Shown here: in pieces, positions 29,025 to 36,867 of the stretch
Numbering within the stretch: position 1 is the first letter of the stretch
How the letters are laid out: every line of letters begins with the position of its first letter
IMG/VR virus record: IMGVR_UViG_3300011114_000999
Span: 1-53,162 of that record
DNA: 53,162 bases
Source of the DNA: a virus
Strand: one strand, 5' to 3'
Position numbers and translations under genes: made by a program
Notes under the pieces: generated by a model
Seen by the model: only the letters and a program-made list of their open reading frames with translations
Told to the model about the DNA's origin: nothing
Databases searched by the model: none

Positions 29025-29936
29025 ATGGGATCCTCAAAACCGCCATCGCCAACAGTTATTTACTCGCCGCCTCCTCCTCCGCCAACGACAACCGACGTAC
29101 CTTCACAGTCTTATGAGACTCAAGTACGCTTGGATGAGATCGCTAATGCACAGGCGCGTGCAAATGCAGAATTTGGCGCAGAAATAGATCGCAGTCAAAA
29201 CGAATTCTTTACTAATCAAGACATTAGAAGGGAGCAGGCCTCCGCTGGCGAACAGCGGATGACAATAGGAAAACAGGGTGAAGAGGAACGTGCAACAGTA
29301 TTAGCAAAAGGTGAACAAGAACGTTCAACACAGAGGGAACGTTATGCTGGGGAACAAGTTTTAATAGGTGCTAGAGGTAAAGAAGAACGTTTAGGTATTG
29401 AAACTTCAGGCGCCCAACAACGTTTGGGTATTATTGAATCAGGTTCTCAACAACGTTTAGGAATTCAAGAAACTGGTAAAGAAGAACGTTCAACACAGAG
29501 GGAACGTTATGCTGGGGAACAAGTTTTAATAGGTGCTAGAGGTAAAGAAGAACGTTTAGGTATTGAAACTTCAGGCGCCCAACAACGTTTGGGTATTATT
29601 GAATCAGGTTCTCAACAACGTTTAGGAATTCAAGAAACTGGTAAAGAAGAACGTTCAACACAGAGGGAACGTTATGCTGGCGAAGAATCTTTAACTAAAG
29701 TTAAAGGAACAGAAGAACGTTCTGCAATTAGGGAAACTGGTAGTGAGACACGTTCTACTGTTCAAACCAGTGGTACAGAACAACGTTTAGGAATTAGAAC
29801 TGCAGGAGAAGAAGAAAGAGAAACTATCGGTAAATCAGCAACCGAACAACGGGCTTCTGATTTACAGAAAGAGATGTTTAGGCGTTATGCGGAAAATAGA
29901 GATTACGAACAAGCCCAGAATCAGTATCGAACATGA
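29025..29936 (+). CDS. Coiled-coil repeat protein with exact internal duplication (303 aa)
   Basis: After a proline-rich start (VIYSPPPPPP), residues 100-220 consist of 11-residue units such as RLGIETSGAQQ, RLGIIESGSQQ and RLGIQETGKEE. A 55-residue block occurs twice identically and a third time in part. The charged R/E/Q/G units suggest a long fibrous coiled coil. It precedes the small terminase with an ATGA overlap. Probably structural or a packaging accessory; family not recognised. Confidence 0.65.
   Translation: MGSSKPPSPTVIYSPPPPPPTTTDVPSQSYETQVRLDEIANAQARANAEFGAEIDRSQNEFFTNQDIRREQASAGEQRMTIGKQGEEERATVLAKGEQERSTQRERYAGEQVLIGARGKEERLGIETSGAQQRLGIIESGSQQRLGIQETGKEERSTQRERYAGEQVLIGARGKEERLGIETSGAQQRLGIIESGSQQRLGIQETGKEERSTQRERYAGEESLTKVKGTEERSAIRETGSETRSTVQTSGTEQRLGIRTAGEEERETIGKSATEQRASDLQKEMFRRYAENRDYEQAQNQYRT
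29322..29681 (+). repeat. 165-bp exact tandem repeat (two copies plus a partial third)
   Basis: Blocks starting at 29322, 29487 and 29652 are identical at the DNA level for two full periods (165 bp) and for about 30 bases of the third. Perfect identity implies recent duplication or active homogenisation. Confidence 0.9.
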
Positions 29937-30418
29937 TTACCTGGATCGAAGAATTAACAGAGAAGGAAAGAGAATCTTTCCATGCGTTTTGCAAGAAAAC
30001 GCTATCACCAATACAAATGTATCTCTACGCAAGGTTTCTAGGTTTTACTGGAAGCATAGTTGAGTGTGATGAATGGGCGCAGAAAATTCATTCAAAGAAA
30101 AACTTTAATGCCATATTAGAAGAAGAAATTGATTTAATGCAGTTAGACATTTCAAAGTTACGTGATGCAATTGATCTTGGAATGGTTAAACAAGATATGG
30201 GTACGGCACGGATTGCCATGTTGCAAAAAGAATTACGCGGCTCAATAAAACAAATAAATGATGAAAAGGTTTTAACAGATAAACAAGGATTGATTCTTGC
30301 CGGTGCGGATCGCGCCTTACGAGAGATGCTATCAATCTTTCGTGACGACCCTATTGAAGGACCACTTCAAGAAGCGTCCATGGGTGTATGGACAAAAATA
30401 TTGGCAGAAGAGTCTTAA
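29933..30418 (+). CDS. Putative terminase small subunit (161 aa)
   Basis: The gene lies 25 bases before TerL, overlaps the previous gene by ATGA, and encodes an acidic/basic helical protein with a possible N-terminal helix-turn-helix (SPIQMYLYARFLGFTG) and an oligomerisation-type helical centre. This is the usual place and size of TerS, which recognises the packaging site and activates TerL. No sequence signature proves it. Confidence 0.6.
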   Translation: MITWIEELTEKERESFHAFCKKTLSPIQMYLYARFLGFTGSIVECDEWAQKIHSKKNFNAILEEEIDLMQLDISKLRDAIDLGMVKQDMGTARIAMLQKELRGSIKQINDEKVLTDKQGLILAGADRALREMLSIFRDDPIEGPLQEASMGVWTKILAEES

Positions 30419-30442
30419 GGTTTAGTGCATTAAGCTGATGGC

Positions 30443-32905
30443 ATGGCAGGTACATCCCTTTACTCCGTTTACCGGAGGACCGCACGTGCTGCAGCAAAAC
30501 AACAGATAGTAAAAAAAAGTTCCGATATTGATATTGAGCGGGCAAGGAAAGATTTTGCTTATTTCTGTACGGTAGTTGGGGACAAGCCACCAGCAACACA
30601 CCATCTTCTTTGGCACCAACACTTATGTACCGGAAATAGCTCAGAATGTTTAATTGATATAGCTGGCCCAAACGTAGATATACTGGGACCCAGGGGTAGT
30701 GCAAAAAGTACAATTTTAGGTTTATTTACAGCGTGGACAATAGGTGTACATGCTTTAAACAAAAAACCGTTAAAAATTCTTTATATTTCTTACACTGTTG
30801 ATGTAGCCAGACCAAAGAGTGCTGCCATTAAAAGAATCATAGAAGAAAGTAAAACATATAAAGAAGTGTTCCCAATGGTAAAAATTGCTAAGGGAATCAA
30901 TAGTAATGAATACTGGAGTATTGATTGGAAGTTTGCTGGCATTAGATCTACCGGTGAAGAAGAATTTACTCTTTGCTGCGCTGGGTTAAAAGGTGCTGTA
31001 ACTTCAAAACGTAGCCATTTGTGTCTGACAGGTGATACATTTGTCAATACGCAACACGGCTCCATTCCGATCCATGACCTGTATCAACAACCAAAAGATT
31101 ATAGAGTCAGCACGTACAACCCAGAAACAAGTTCCGTTGAGTGGTCAGGAATACATGCAGTGTCTAGACGCCTTGCCGACCGGTTTATCCACGTGGAAAC
31201 AAGCACTGGAGATCTCATACGGACAACTCCAGAACACCCTTTTTATATCCCAGGGCGAGGAATTGTGTGCGCTAAAGATCTCAAAGCTGGGGACCGACTG
31301 CTTAGTTATTCCGATTGCCTTCAAAATAAAAATAAAAACAAGTTGTCCAACCTGTCAAACAAACTTTCAGGTAAATACAAACTGGAGACAGATAGCCCGA
31401 AACAGCAAAATAAAAATGTTTTTCTGTTCAAAAAAATGTGCAGGAAAATACAAACAAATTTTGTTTCCAAAGATTTGCCCGGAATGCAATCAGAGTTTCC
31501 AACCAAGAAACTCGGAAAGCGTTTACTGTACAAAAATTTGTTCCTCCAAAGTGCATTCCAGAATGATGAAGGGGAAGTGGAACTCAAATTGGCGGCACGG
31601 TATGAGCAGGCCAAAACTACCGGAGCTGCGGGAATTAATTTTAAAAAGGGACAATATGACCTGTTCTCTATGCAATATCAAGGAACAAATGTTGACTGCA
31701 AAAAATCAACACGTAAGAACCAACTTAGTCGTTCATCACATCGATGCAAATCCGAAGAACAATGTATTACAAAATTTAATCACTGTCTGCAGGCCCTGCC
31801 ACACAAGCTATCATCAATTAGCAGAAAAAGCAAAGATAGTGGAGCTACCATTTCCGCCATTTCAGAAATTAGCAGCGGAGAGGAGTATGTCTATGACCTT
31901 GAAACAGAATCTACAAACCATAACTTCTTTGCGGGTAAAGGTAAGTTCTGTGTAGCAAATTGTATAATAGATGACCCGATTAAGAGCTCTGACGACATTA
32001 AGAACAGGGATATCCGAGTAGCAATGGAAGATAACTGGAACTCAGTTATTACTCCTACAATGTTTGAAGGTGGGCGTGCAATTTGCCTTGGTACTAGATT
32101 TCGACATGATGATGTTCACGCCAGTACTTTTACACCGGGTAACGATTGGGTTCAAATTGTTCAGTCTGCAATAACAGTAGATGATCAAGGAGAAGAAGTT
32201 TCTTATTGGCCGGAAATGTGGTCTCTTGAGTACTTACAAGACCGTCGTCGTCAGGCTCCTATAAGTTTTAGTTTTCAATATCAAAATCAAATTGTACAAA
32301 CAAGTGAGCTATCAGTATCTCCAGATTTAATTGTTAAAGGTCAAATTGCTACTCAGTTTGATTCTTTGGGTATTGGTGTTGATTTATCTGCTGGGGTGAA
32401 GGAACGAAATGACTATACTGTTTTTGTTATGGGCGGAAGGGTTGGCGACAAGATTCATATTATTGATTGCAAACGAATCAGGATTATGGGTAACCTAGAA
32501 AAATTAGAAGCGTTAATGGAAATGATGTATGAGTGGGGAGTTGTTCACAAAGACGGAAAAGATTACCATCCTACTGGTAACACTATTGATGTATGGTCTG
32601 AAGCTGTAGCCTATCAAGCATCTTTAGAAGCTGATTTTAGAAGAATATGTCAAGGTGATCACGGACTGTATAACGTTAATTGGCATCCTGTTAAAGGATT
32701 TCGCGGAGACAAAGTAGCGCGTTTCAGGGGAATTATGGGTTTATTTGAACAACGTAAGCTAATCTTTAACAGGTACCGTAAATTTATGGCCTTAACCGAT
32801 GAGATTGTAAATTTCGGTGTTAGTTCTCACGATGATTGTGTTGATGCTTTAATTTGGCTTTGTAATGGTTTAATGACCAGAGGAAAACTAGAGCTAGAGT
32901 ATTGA
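30443..32905 (+). CDS. Terminase large subunit interrupted by an intein (820 aa precursor)
   Basis: The extein parts sum to 507 residues, the normal TerL size. Walker A is GPRGSAKST (82-90). Residues 188-193 (SKRSHL) join after splicing to CIIDDPIKSSDD, the Walker B region. The nuclease domain begins at GVDLSAGVKERND with the last acidic site in SSHDDCVDAL. TerL cuts the genome concatemer and pumps DNA into the procapsid. The insert 194-506 has Hint splicing motifs (see intein entry). A function needing both ATPase halves joined implies splicing is required for packaging. Confidence 0.93.
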   Translation: MAGTSLYSVYRRTARAAAKQQIVKKSSDIDIERARKDFAYFCTVVGDKPPATHHLLWHQHLCTGNSSECLIDIAGPNVDILGPRGSAKSTILGLFTAWTIGVHALNKKPLKILYISYTVDVARPKSAAIKRIIEESKTYKEVFPMVKIAKGINSNEYWSIDWKFAGIRSTGEEEFTLCCAGLKGAVTSKRSHLCLTGDTFVNTQHGSIPIHDLYQQPKDYRVSTYNPETSSVEWSGIHAVSRRLADRFIHVETSTGDLIRTTPEHPFYIPGRGIVCAKDLKAGDRLLSYSDCLQNKNKNKLSNLSNKLSGKYKLETDSPKQQNKNVFLFKKMCRKIQTNFVSKDLPGMQSEFPTKKLGKRLLYKNLFLQSAFQNDEGEVELKLAARYEQAKTTGAAGINFKKGQYDLFSMQYQGTNVDCKKSTRKNQLSRSSHRCKSEEQCITKFNHCLQALPHKLSSISRKSKDSGATISAISEISSGEEYVYDLETESTNHNFFAGKGKFCVANCIIDDPIKSSDDIKNRDIRVAMEDNWNSVITPTMFEGGRAICLGTRFRHDDVHASTFTPGNDWVQIVQSAITVDDQGEEVSYWPEMWSLEYLQDRRRQAPISFSFQYQNQIVQTSELSVSPDLIVKGQIATQFDSLGIGVDLSAGVKERNDYTVFVMGGRVGDKIHIIDCKRIRIMGNLEKLEALMEMMYEWGVVHKDGKDYHPTGNTIDVWSEAVAYQASLEADFRRICQGDHGLYNVNWHPVKGFRGDKVARFRGIMGLFEQRKLIFNRYRKFMALTDEIVNFGVSSHDDCVDALIWLCNGLMTRGKLELEY
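31147..31157 (+). promoter_or_regulatory. Candidate internal ribosome site for the nested HNH gene
   Basis: AGGA (31147-31150) lies four bases before ATG 31155, which is in the HNH frame, not the terminase frame. It is the best start for that frame; GTG 31032 and ATG 31074 have no such signal. Confidence 0.4.
31155..31955 (+). CDS. HNH homing endonuclease nested in the intein in the +1 frame (266 aa)
   Basis: This frame encodes two Cys4 zinc knuckles (CPTC...FCSKKC; CPEC...YCTKIC), then W.SNW..G and an HNH core: LILKRDNMTCSLC, VVHHIDANPKNNVLQNLI and CRPCHTSYH, with both metal histidines, the asparagines and the four cysteines. It ends at TAG 31953-31955, five bases before the intein ends. 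From GTG 31032 it would be 307 aa. The endonuclease would cut intein-less terL alleles to spread the intein. It must be translated independently or through frameshifting, since the main frame differs. The reading is unusual but the motifs are complete. Confidence 0.85.
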   Translation: MQCLDALPTGLSTWKQALEISYGQLQNTLFISQGEELCALKISKLGTDCLVIPIAFKIKIKTSCPTCQTNFQVNTNWRQIARNSKIKMFFCSKKCAGKYKQILFPKICPECNQSFQPRNSESVYCTKICSSKVHSRMMKGKWNSNWRHGMSRPKLPELRELILKRDNMTCSLCNIKEQMLTAKNQHVRTNLVVHHIDANPKNNVLQNLITVCRPCHTSYHQLAEKAKIVELPFPPFQKLAAERSMSMTLKQNLQTITSLRVKVSSV

Positions 32906-32935
32906 CGCAACTTAAACTTATACAAACACTCAAAA

Positions 32936-33118
32936 ATGTCTACCGGCTATTACGTCATCGAGCTTGAACAGGATGCTTACGGCTCCGCCCTGCTCCCACT
33001 TCCCGACGAACTTTGTCACGACATGTCCCTCACCCCTGGGGAACAATTTGATGTCGAGGTAGAGGACGATGTGATTACATTCAAAAGATTGCACGCTGGT
33101 TACGAAATTGAGGCATAA
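32936..33118 (+). CDS. AbrB/MazE-like small DNA-binding protein in the late operon (60 aa)
   Basis: The pattern LPLPDELCHDMSLTPGEQFDVE (about residues 21-42) followed by a short strand (DDVITFKRL) is the swapped-hairpin AbrB fold. It lies between TerL and portal with 30 and 24 bases on either side. A DNA-binding regulator among packaging genes could act as a late switch or antitoxin; there is no toxin-like neighbour. A similar protein is encoded at the left end of the window. Confidence 0.6.
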   Translation: MSTGYYVIELEQDAYGSALLPLPDELCHDMSLTPGEQFDVEVEDDVITFKRLHAGYEIEA

Positions 33119-33142
33119 TAGAGAAACAGGTATTTTTCAAAA

Positions 33143-35407
33143 ATGAGCGATAGCAAGTCAGCGTTAGATTCTATCCTCAAATCCGTTGTTAATCGAGACG
33201 GAGGTGGCTCTGCGGACACCATGTTGGTGAATGCTCACCTTGCCCAGATGAAAATGTTTGGGATTCGTCAAGGCGTGGAATTTTATCCTGAACAGGATAA
33301 CTTTGGTACACAGCGATTTGATTTTGTTCAACAAGTAATTCGTTTTAATAAACTTGATGCAAGGTTGGATTCCATTTGGGATCGGTTCCTCTCATTTGGA
33401 AAAGGCTTATTCTATATAAGGCCTACTAAAAAAACTTATCGTTTATATTGGTTTGATAAAGATGCTTACCGTTCATACTACAGCGCCGATGGTGAACTAG
33501 AAGAAGTAGTAATTATCTACCCTTATAAAGTAAAGTCGAATCGTGGTTTTTCCGGGGTAGGTTTATCAACAGATAAACGTTACATGAGATTAAGAATTAC
33601 AGCAACTGAAATTGAAGAGTATCATAGCGAACAAGAATTAAATTTTGAGTCAACATTAGAGTTTGCAACGTTAGGAAAAAAGACAGTTGTAAACACAATG
33701 CAATTTATCCCTTGCGTTGAGGTTTTTAATAATCCAGATGCTTTTGGTACTGAGGGTAGTGGGGAATTTGAGTGGTTGAGTAATCAAATTATTGCTCACG
33801 ATGAGATGGTAAAAAATATCAGAGCTAATCTTTCTTTCTTTGGAAATCCAACTTTACTGTCTTCTCGCCCCAAACAAGACATTATTGAACAAAAAGATGG
33901 AGATGTTTCTCAAAGGCCAAGTATTGCAAGCCAATCTGGTTTCCAATCTGATTTTCCGCTTTCGAGTTCTACTTATCGCCAAGACAATGTAACCAGGCAA
34001 AATCCTGGATACATTGGAAAACCTGGCACTGGTATGCGGGTACCGCGTGTTATTGCAAACCTTGAGCCAACAGATCGTGTTGGTTTTATTACCCCTAATG
34101 CAATAAGCACTGACCAAGCAAGATACGCAGAACAGTTGAGATCTGAGATACGCCTAGCTCTTGGCGGTATTGACGACTTAAGTATTACAAACGTAACTGC
34201 TACTGAAATTAAATCAGCTTATGGTCGTGTAAGTGCGACAGCTAAGAAAAAATGTTTACAAATTTATACGTATGGAATTTGTAGATGTTTTGAATTAATG
34301 ATTTTTCAAGAAGAACAAATATTTAGAAAAACACTTGCTTTTAGTACCGGCCTGAAATACCCAGATCCACCTGAAGACTCAGAAGATCCAAAACTTCAAG
34401 CAAAGTATGAGAAAGCAAAAGATAAGTATGAACAGGGTTTACAGGCCGCAATTGATAATGCAGTACAAACAAAAACAATACCGCCGGGGGTTTTAGGTCT
34501 TGCCCCAGATGGCGATAGAACTGTTTGTTGGCGTTGGATGGGTCCTGTTTATGAGGACACCGCCCAAGATAAACTTAACCAATCTATCTTTACACGTAAC
34601 CTACAGGAATTAGGTGTTGATAGCATTGAAGCACTGAAGTATTTGTTCCCTTCAAAAACGGACGACGAAATCGCAGGCATGCTCTCCGGTTTCCCGTTCC
34701 GCATGGTGGGTGAAGTACAGAGGGCGATGTCTACATTCATTGACCTGGTTAACCAGGAAATGAGGACCCCGCATCCGCAGCAGCCGGACATACCGATGGC
34801 TGCGGACCCACGTCTTGATCTTACACCGTTCCTTTACCGAACTCTCGAAAGCCTACAAAAAGAGGTAACCTATGCAGGCCGATACCGCAATGCCGACCCA
34901 ATCGGCACCCCAAGTATCCCAGACCCAACCGATCAGCTACGCGGCTCCAGTTTCTCAAACAGCAGCCTACGCACCGACGGTTTCAACAACGTCCCAATGG
35001 GTGGCGCCTTACCAACAGGTAACGGCCCCAGCACCGCAAATGCAGGCCCAGATGGGCGTCCCCCAAACGCAATACAGCCCTACAGCGTCGTACCCCCAAG
35101 CTTACCAGGCGTCCCCACAATCGCCCCAGTCGGAGAATCCTTACAAGGAGGCATTCAATCGGGTAGTAGGACTCCTGAGTTCGCCGGTCCAATTCCCGTT
35201 CCAGGGTCAACAGTCTCAAACGAGTCCTCAGTACGCCCCGGCCAACTACAGTTCCCAAGTGGCTCCCCAGTACAACAACGCGGGGACGCAGACTTATACG
35301 CCTGGGATCAACAGCAACCAGGGTTACTCCAACGGTTATTCCCAAACTTCTCAGGAACTGACCAGGGACCAGCTCCAAGCAAACGGAGTAAGCGAAGCAA
35401 GTCTTAG
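33143..35407 (+). CDS. Portal protein (754 aa)
   Basis: Position after TerL, size and an all-helical/beta body support portal: FDFVQQVIRFNKLDARLDSIW, the GTGMRVPRVIANLEPTDRVGF stretch and a long acidic/basic helix (SEDPKLQAKYEKAKDKYE) typical of the crown or wing. Portals form the dodecameric ring through which TerL pumps DNA. From about residue 577 on, the sequence is P/G/S-rich and disordered and overlaps the scaffold gene in another frame. So the conserved portal fold ends before the overlap and the tail may be dispensable. Confidence 0.85.
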   Translation: MSDSKSALDSILKSVVNRDGGGSADTMLVNAHLAQMKMFGIRQGVEFYPEQDNFGTQRFDFVQQVIRFNKLDARLDSIWDRFLSFGKGLFYIRPTKKTYRLYWFDKDAYRSYYSADGELEEVVIIYPYKVKSNRGFSGVGLSTDKRYMRLRITATEIEEYHSEQELNFESTLEFATLGKKTVVNTMQFIPCVEVFNNPDAFGTEGSGEFEWLSNQIIAHDEMVKNIRANLSFFGNPTLLSSRPKQDIIEQKDGDVSQRPSIASQSGFQSDFPLSSSTYRQDNVTRQNPGYIGKPGTGMRVPRVIANLEPTDRVGFITPNAISTDQARYAEQLRSEIRLALGGIDDLSITNVTATEIKSAYGRVSATAKKKCLQIYTYGICRCFELMIFQEEQIFRKTLAFSTGLKYPDPPEDSEDPKLQAKYEKAKDKYEQGLQAAIDNAVQTKTIPPGVLGLAPDGDRTVCWRWMGPVYEDTAQDKLNQSIFTRNLQELGVDSIEALKYLFPSKTDDEIAGMLSGFPFRMVGEVQRAMSTFIDLVNQEMRTPHPQQPDIPMAADPRLDLTPFLYRTLESLQKEVTYAGRYRNADPIGTPSIPDPTDQLRGSSFSNSSLRTDGFNNVPMGGALPTGNGPSTANAGPDGRPPNAIQPYSVVPPSLPGVPTIAPVGESLQGGIQSGSRTPEFAGPIPVPGSTVSNESSVRPGQLQFPSGSPVQQRGDADLYAWDQQQPGLLQRLFPNFSGTDQGPAPSKRSKRSKS
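34861..34866 (+). promoter_or_regulatory. Shine-Dalgarno of the scaffold gene inside portal
   Basis: AGAGGT lies five bases before ATG 34872, well inside the portal coding frame. It supports a real independent start for the overlapping gene. Confidence 0.6.
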
Positions 35408-35879
35408 CGTAATTGATCATTTTGGTGCTGATTGTCCAGCAATCCTTAATGATTATTCTTGCAAAATTGAAGACGCTCTTATTGTTACTAATAACCAGTT
35501 AATTCACGCAGTAAATCTACTGAAAGAATTATCCGCTGAGCATAAAGCTTACGAGACAATTCTTACAGATCCTGATGTACTTGCTGATTATACTTGCGAG
35601 TTCTTCGGTGAAAACGGTCCTTACCCTGTTCCCGATGATTCAGTTTCTTACAGTAGGCCTGTTGGTCAACAGTTTGTTAACCCAGCTGTTGCTCCTCAGT
35701 ATCAGCGTCCTGATATGCCTGTTCCTCCTCAGCCTCAGCAAACACAAGGTAATCCAGCGGATTTCTGGAATAGTTTTGGTTCTTTGGCTGACCGTGACCC
35801 CGCTAATGCCTGGCGTTATCTGAACGCAGCACAACAGAATCCTGATGTGTTCCGTCAGAAACTCCTGGTAATGGAATGA
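34872..35879 (+). CDS. Scaffold or head-assembly protein overlapping portal (335 aa)
   Basis: The first 178 residues (Q/P/A/Y-rich, disordered) are encoded in the +1 frame of the portal 3' end. The rest is in single-coding sequence with a helix (DALIVTNNQLIHAVNLLKEL) and an acidic/proline C-terminus, a scaffold-like build. It sits between portal and the capsid gene, the normal place for scaffold. The SD at 34861 supports the start. An internal start after the overlap is possible but none has a clear ribosome site. Confidence 0.75.
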   Translation: MQADTAMPTQSAPQVSQTQPISYAAPVSQTAAYAPTVSTTSQWVAPYQQVTAPAPQMQAQMGVPQTQYSPTASYPQAYQASPQSPQSENPYKEAFNRVVGLLSSPVQFPFQGQQSQTSPQYAPANYSSQVAPQYNNAGTQTYTPGINSNQGYSNGYSQTSQELTRDQLQANGVSEASLSVIDHFGADCPAILNDYSCKIEDALIVTNNQLIHAVNLLKELSAEHKAYETILTDPDVLADYTCEFFGENGPYPVPDDSVSYSRPVGQQFVNPAVAPQYQRPDMPVPPQPQQTQGNPADFWNSFGSLADRDPANAWRYLNAAQQNPDVFRQKLLVME

Positions 35880-35910
35880 TCATTAGTTTGATCTATTAAG
35901 TTTAGAATAT

Positions 35911-35936
35911 GGGGTAGTAAGTGCTACCCCTTTTTT
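35911..35936 (+). terminator. Strong intrinsic terminator after scaffold
   Basis: GGGGTAG (35911-35917) pairs with CTACCCC (35924-35930) over a six-base loop, followed by six T's. It is the clearest rightward terminator and separates the portal/scaffold unit from the capsid unit. Confidence 0.85.
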
Positions 35937-35956
35937 ATTAAATATAGAGGCATAAA

Positions 35957-36457
35957 ATGTTTAATGTGCCACAGAACGTACAATCCGCTGTTACCAGTGC
36001 TGGAGAAGCAGTTAAAAGCGGCGTTCAAGCAACGGAAAAAGTAGGAAAACGCGCAGCTAATTTTATTGCTGCAATTGGAACAAGTGGTGGTCCTGTTGGA
36101 TCCGCTGCGTTAATTGGATTTGGAGCTGGTGCGGTTACCGGTGCATTAACATCAGCTTACCAACGTGAGCAAGGATTACATCGAATGGCTGGGGAAGCAA
36201 TTAAAATTGGCAGCCCTCACTCACAGAGTGCAGTAATGCCAACGGATCTACAAGCCGGATATTTAAATTTAAATACTTTTGGATCGCCCCTACCAACACA
36301 TGGATTAATGGGTGCTCATAATTTACGTGCCTCACAAATAATTCAAGATCAAGCAACTGCATCTGAGCAGCAATATATGTCAGCATATATGCCGCAAACA
36401 GGTCAACTTCCTTTTGGGGAACTAACCCAACAACCACAACAAAAAGGTCGCCGCTAA
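35957..36457 (+). CDS. Hypothetical head-cluster protein (166 aa)
   Basis: An alanine/glycine hydrophobic segment GPVGSAALIGFGAGAVTGAL (46-65) lies in an otherwise polar Q/S-rich protein. It overlaps the next start by TAATG. Its composition resembles the membrane-active virion proteins encoded at 25-28 kb. No family recognised. Confidence 0.6.
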   Translation: MFNVPQNVQSAVTSAGEAVKSGVQATEKVGKRAANFIAAIGTSGGPVGSAALIGFGAGAVTGALTSAYQREQGLHRMAGEAIKIGSPHSQSAVMPTDLQAGYLNLNTFGSPLPTHGLMGAHNLRASQIIQDQATASEQQYMSAYMPQTGQLPFGELTQQPQQKGRR

Positions 36458-36756
36458 TGGACCACAACAAAGCCAAGAAAGCTAAAACAAAAGCTAAGTC
36501 ACACAACACACAGAAAAAATCTTCCCCAGAACAAGTTGCCCAGCAACAAGCCGCCACAGCGCAGATGATGGCTATGTCTCAGCAACAGGGTCAGGGTTTT
36601 ATTAATCCAGAAGTACAAGCACAACAAATTTCTTTACAACCACCAACAACTAATCCTTATCACATGATGGGGGCAATGGCGCCTACATCTTACCGTTACG
36701 GAAACATGGTAGATGGTTACGCTGGAGTTGATCCACAATTCCGCCCAATGGGTTAA
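36457..36756 (+). CDS. Q/M-rich basic head-cluster protein (99 aa)
   Basis: Lysine-rich start (KAKKAKTKAKSHNTQKK), then Q/A/M-rich (MMAMSQQQGQ) and proline-tyrosine-rich. Disordered; could be a minor head or DNA-binding protein. It is coupled to the preceding gene. Confidence 0.55.
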   Translation: MDHNKAKKAKTKAKSHNTQKKSSPEQVAQQQAATAQMMAMSQQQGQGFINPEVQAQQISLQPPTTNPYHMMGAMAPTSYRYGNMVDGYAGVDPQFRPMG

Positions 36757-36777
36757 TAATCGAGGTAAGTAAGTCTT

Positions 36778-36786
36778 TGCTATAAT
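36778..36786 (+). promoter_or_regulatory. Extended -10 promoter before the capsid gene
   Basis: TGCTATAAT is a perfect TATAAT with an extended -10 TG. There is no -35 match. It is 82 bases before the capsid ATG, and the leader holds a TGAGGT/ACCTCA hairpin. Consistent with separate strong expression of capsid. Confidence 0.6.
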
Positions 36787-36867
36787 TTTATTAATGGAGC
36801 AAATGTTCCAGATACTTTGAGGTAATTAACCTCAGGTTTCAGCTAATCCTTACGCTGAGTAACCACT

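Larger units (their letters stand above)
31022..31960 (+). mobile_element. Intein in TerL at Walker B (313 aa)
   Basis: Block A is CLTGDTFVNT with Cys1; block B is TTPEHPFYIPG with the T-x-x-H motif; block F is EYVYDLETESTNHNFF; the end is FCVAN followed by Cys+1. The penultimate residue is Ala instead of the usual His. Between about 31320 and 31850 the terminase frame shows no intein motif, and a zinc-knuckle plus HNH protein is encoded in the +1 frame instead. The terminase frame nevertheless has no stop, so splicing is still possible. The insertion site at the ATPase Walker B motif is a typical conserved target for inteins. Confidence 0.9.

Noticed and set aside
29322-29690. CRISPR-like array
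   Set aside because: The 165-bp repeats are contiguous without spacers and in phase with codons; it is a protein repeat. No CRISPR array was seen elsewhere.
34983-35420. Leftward 145-codon ORF across the portal/scaffold overlap
   Set aside because: It is an arginine/leucine-rich antisense shadow produced by the G/C-rich, stop-poor overlap; no start signal or neighbour supports it.
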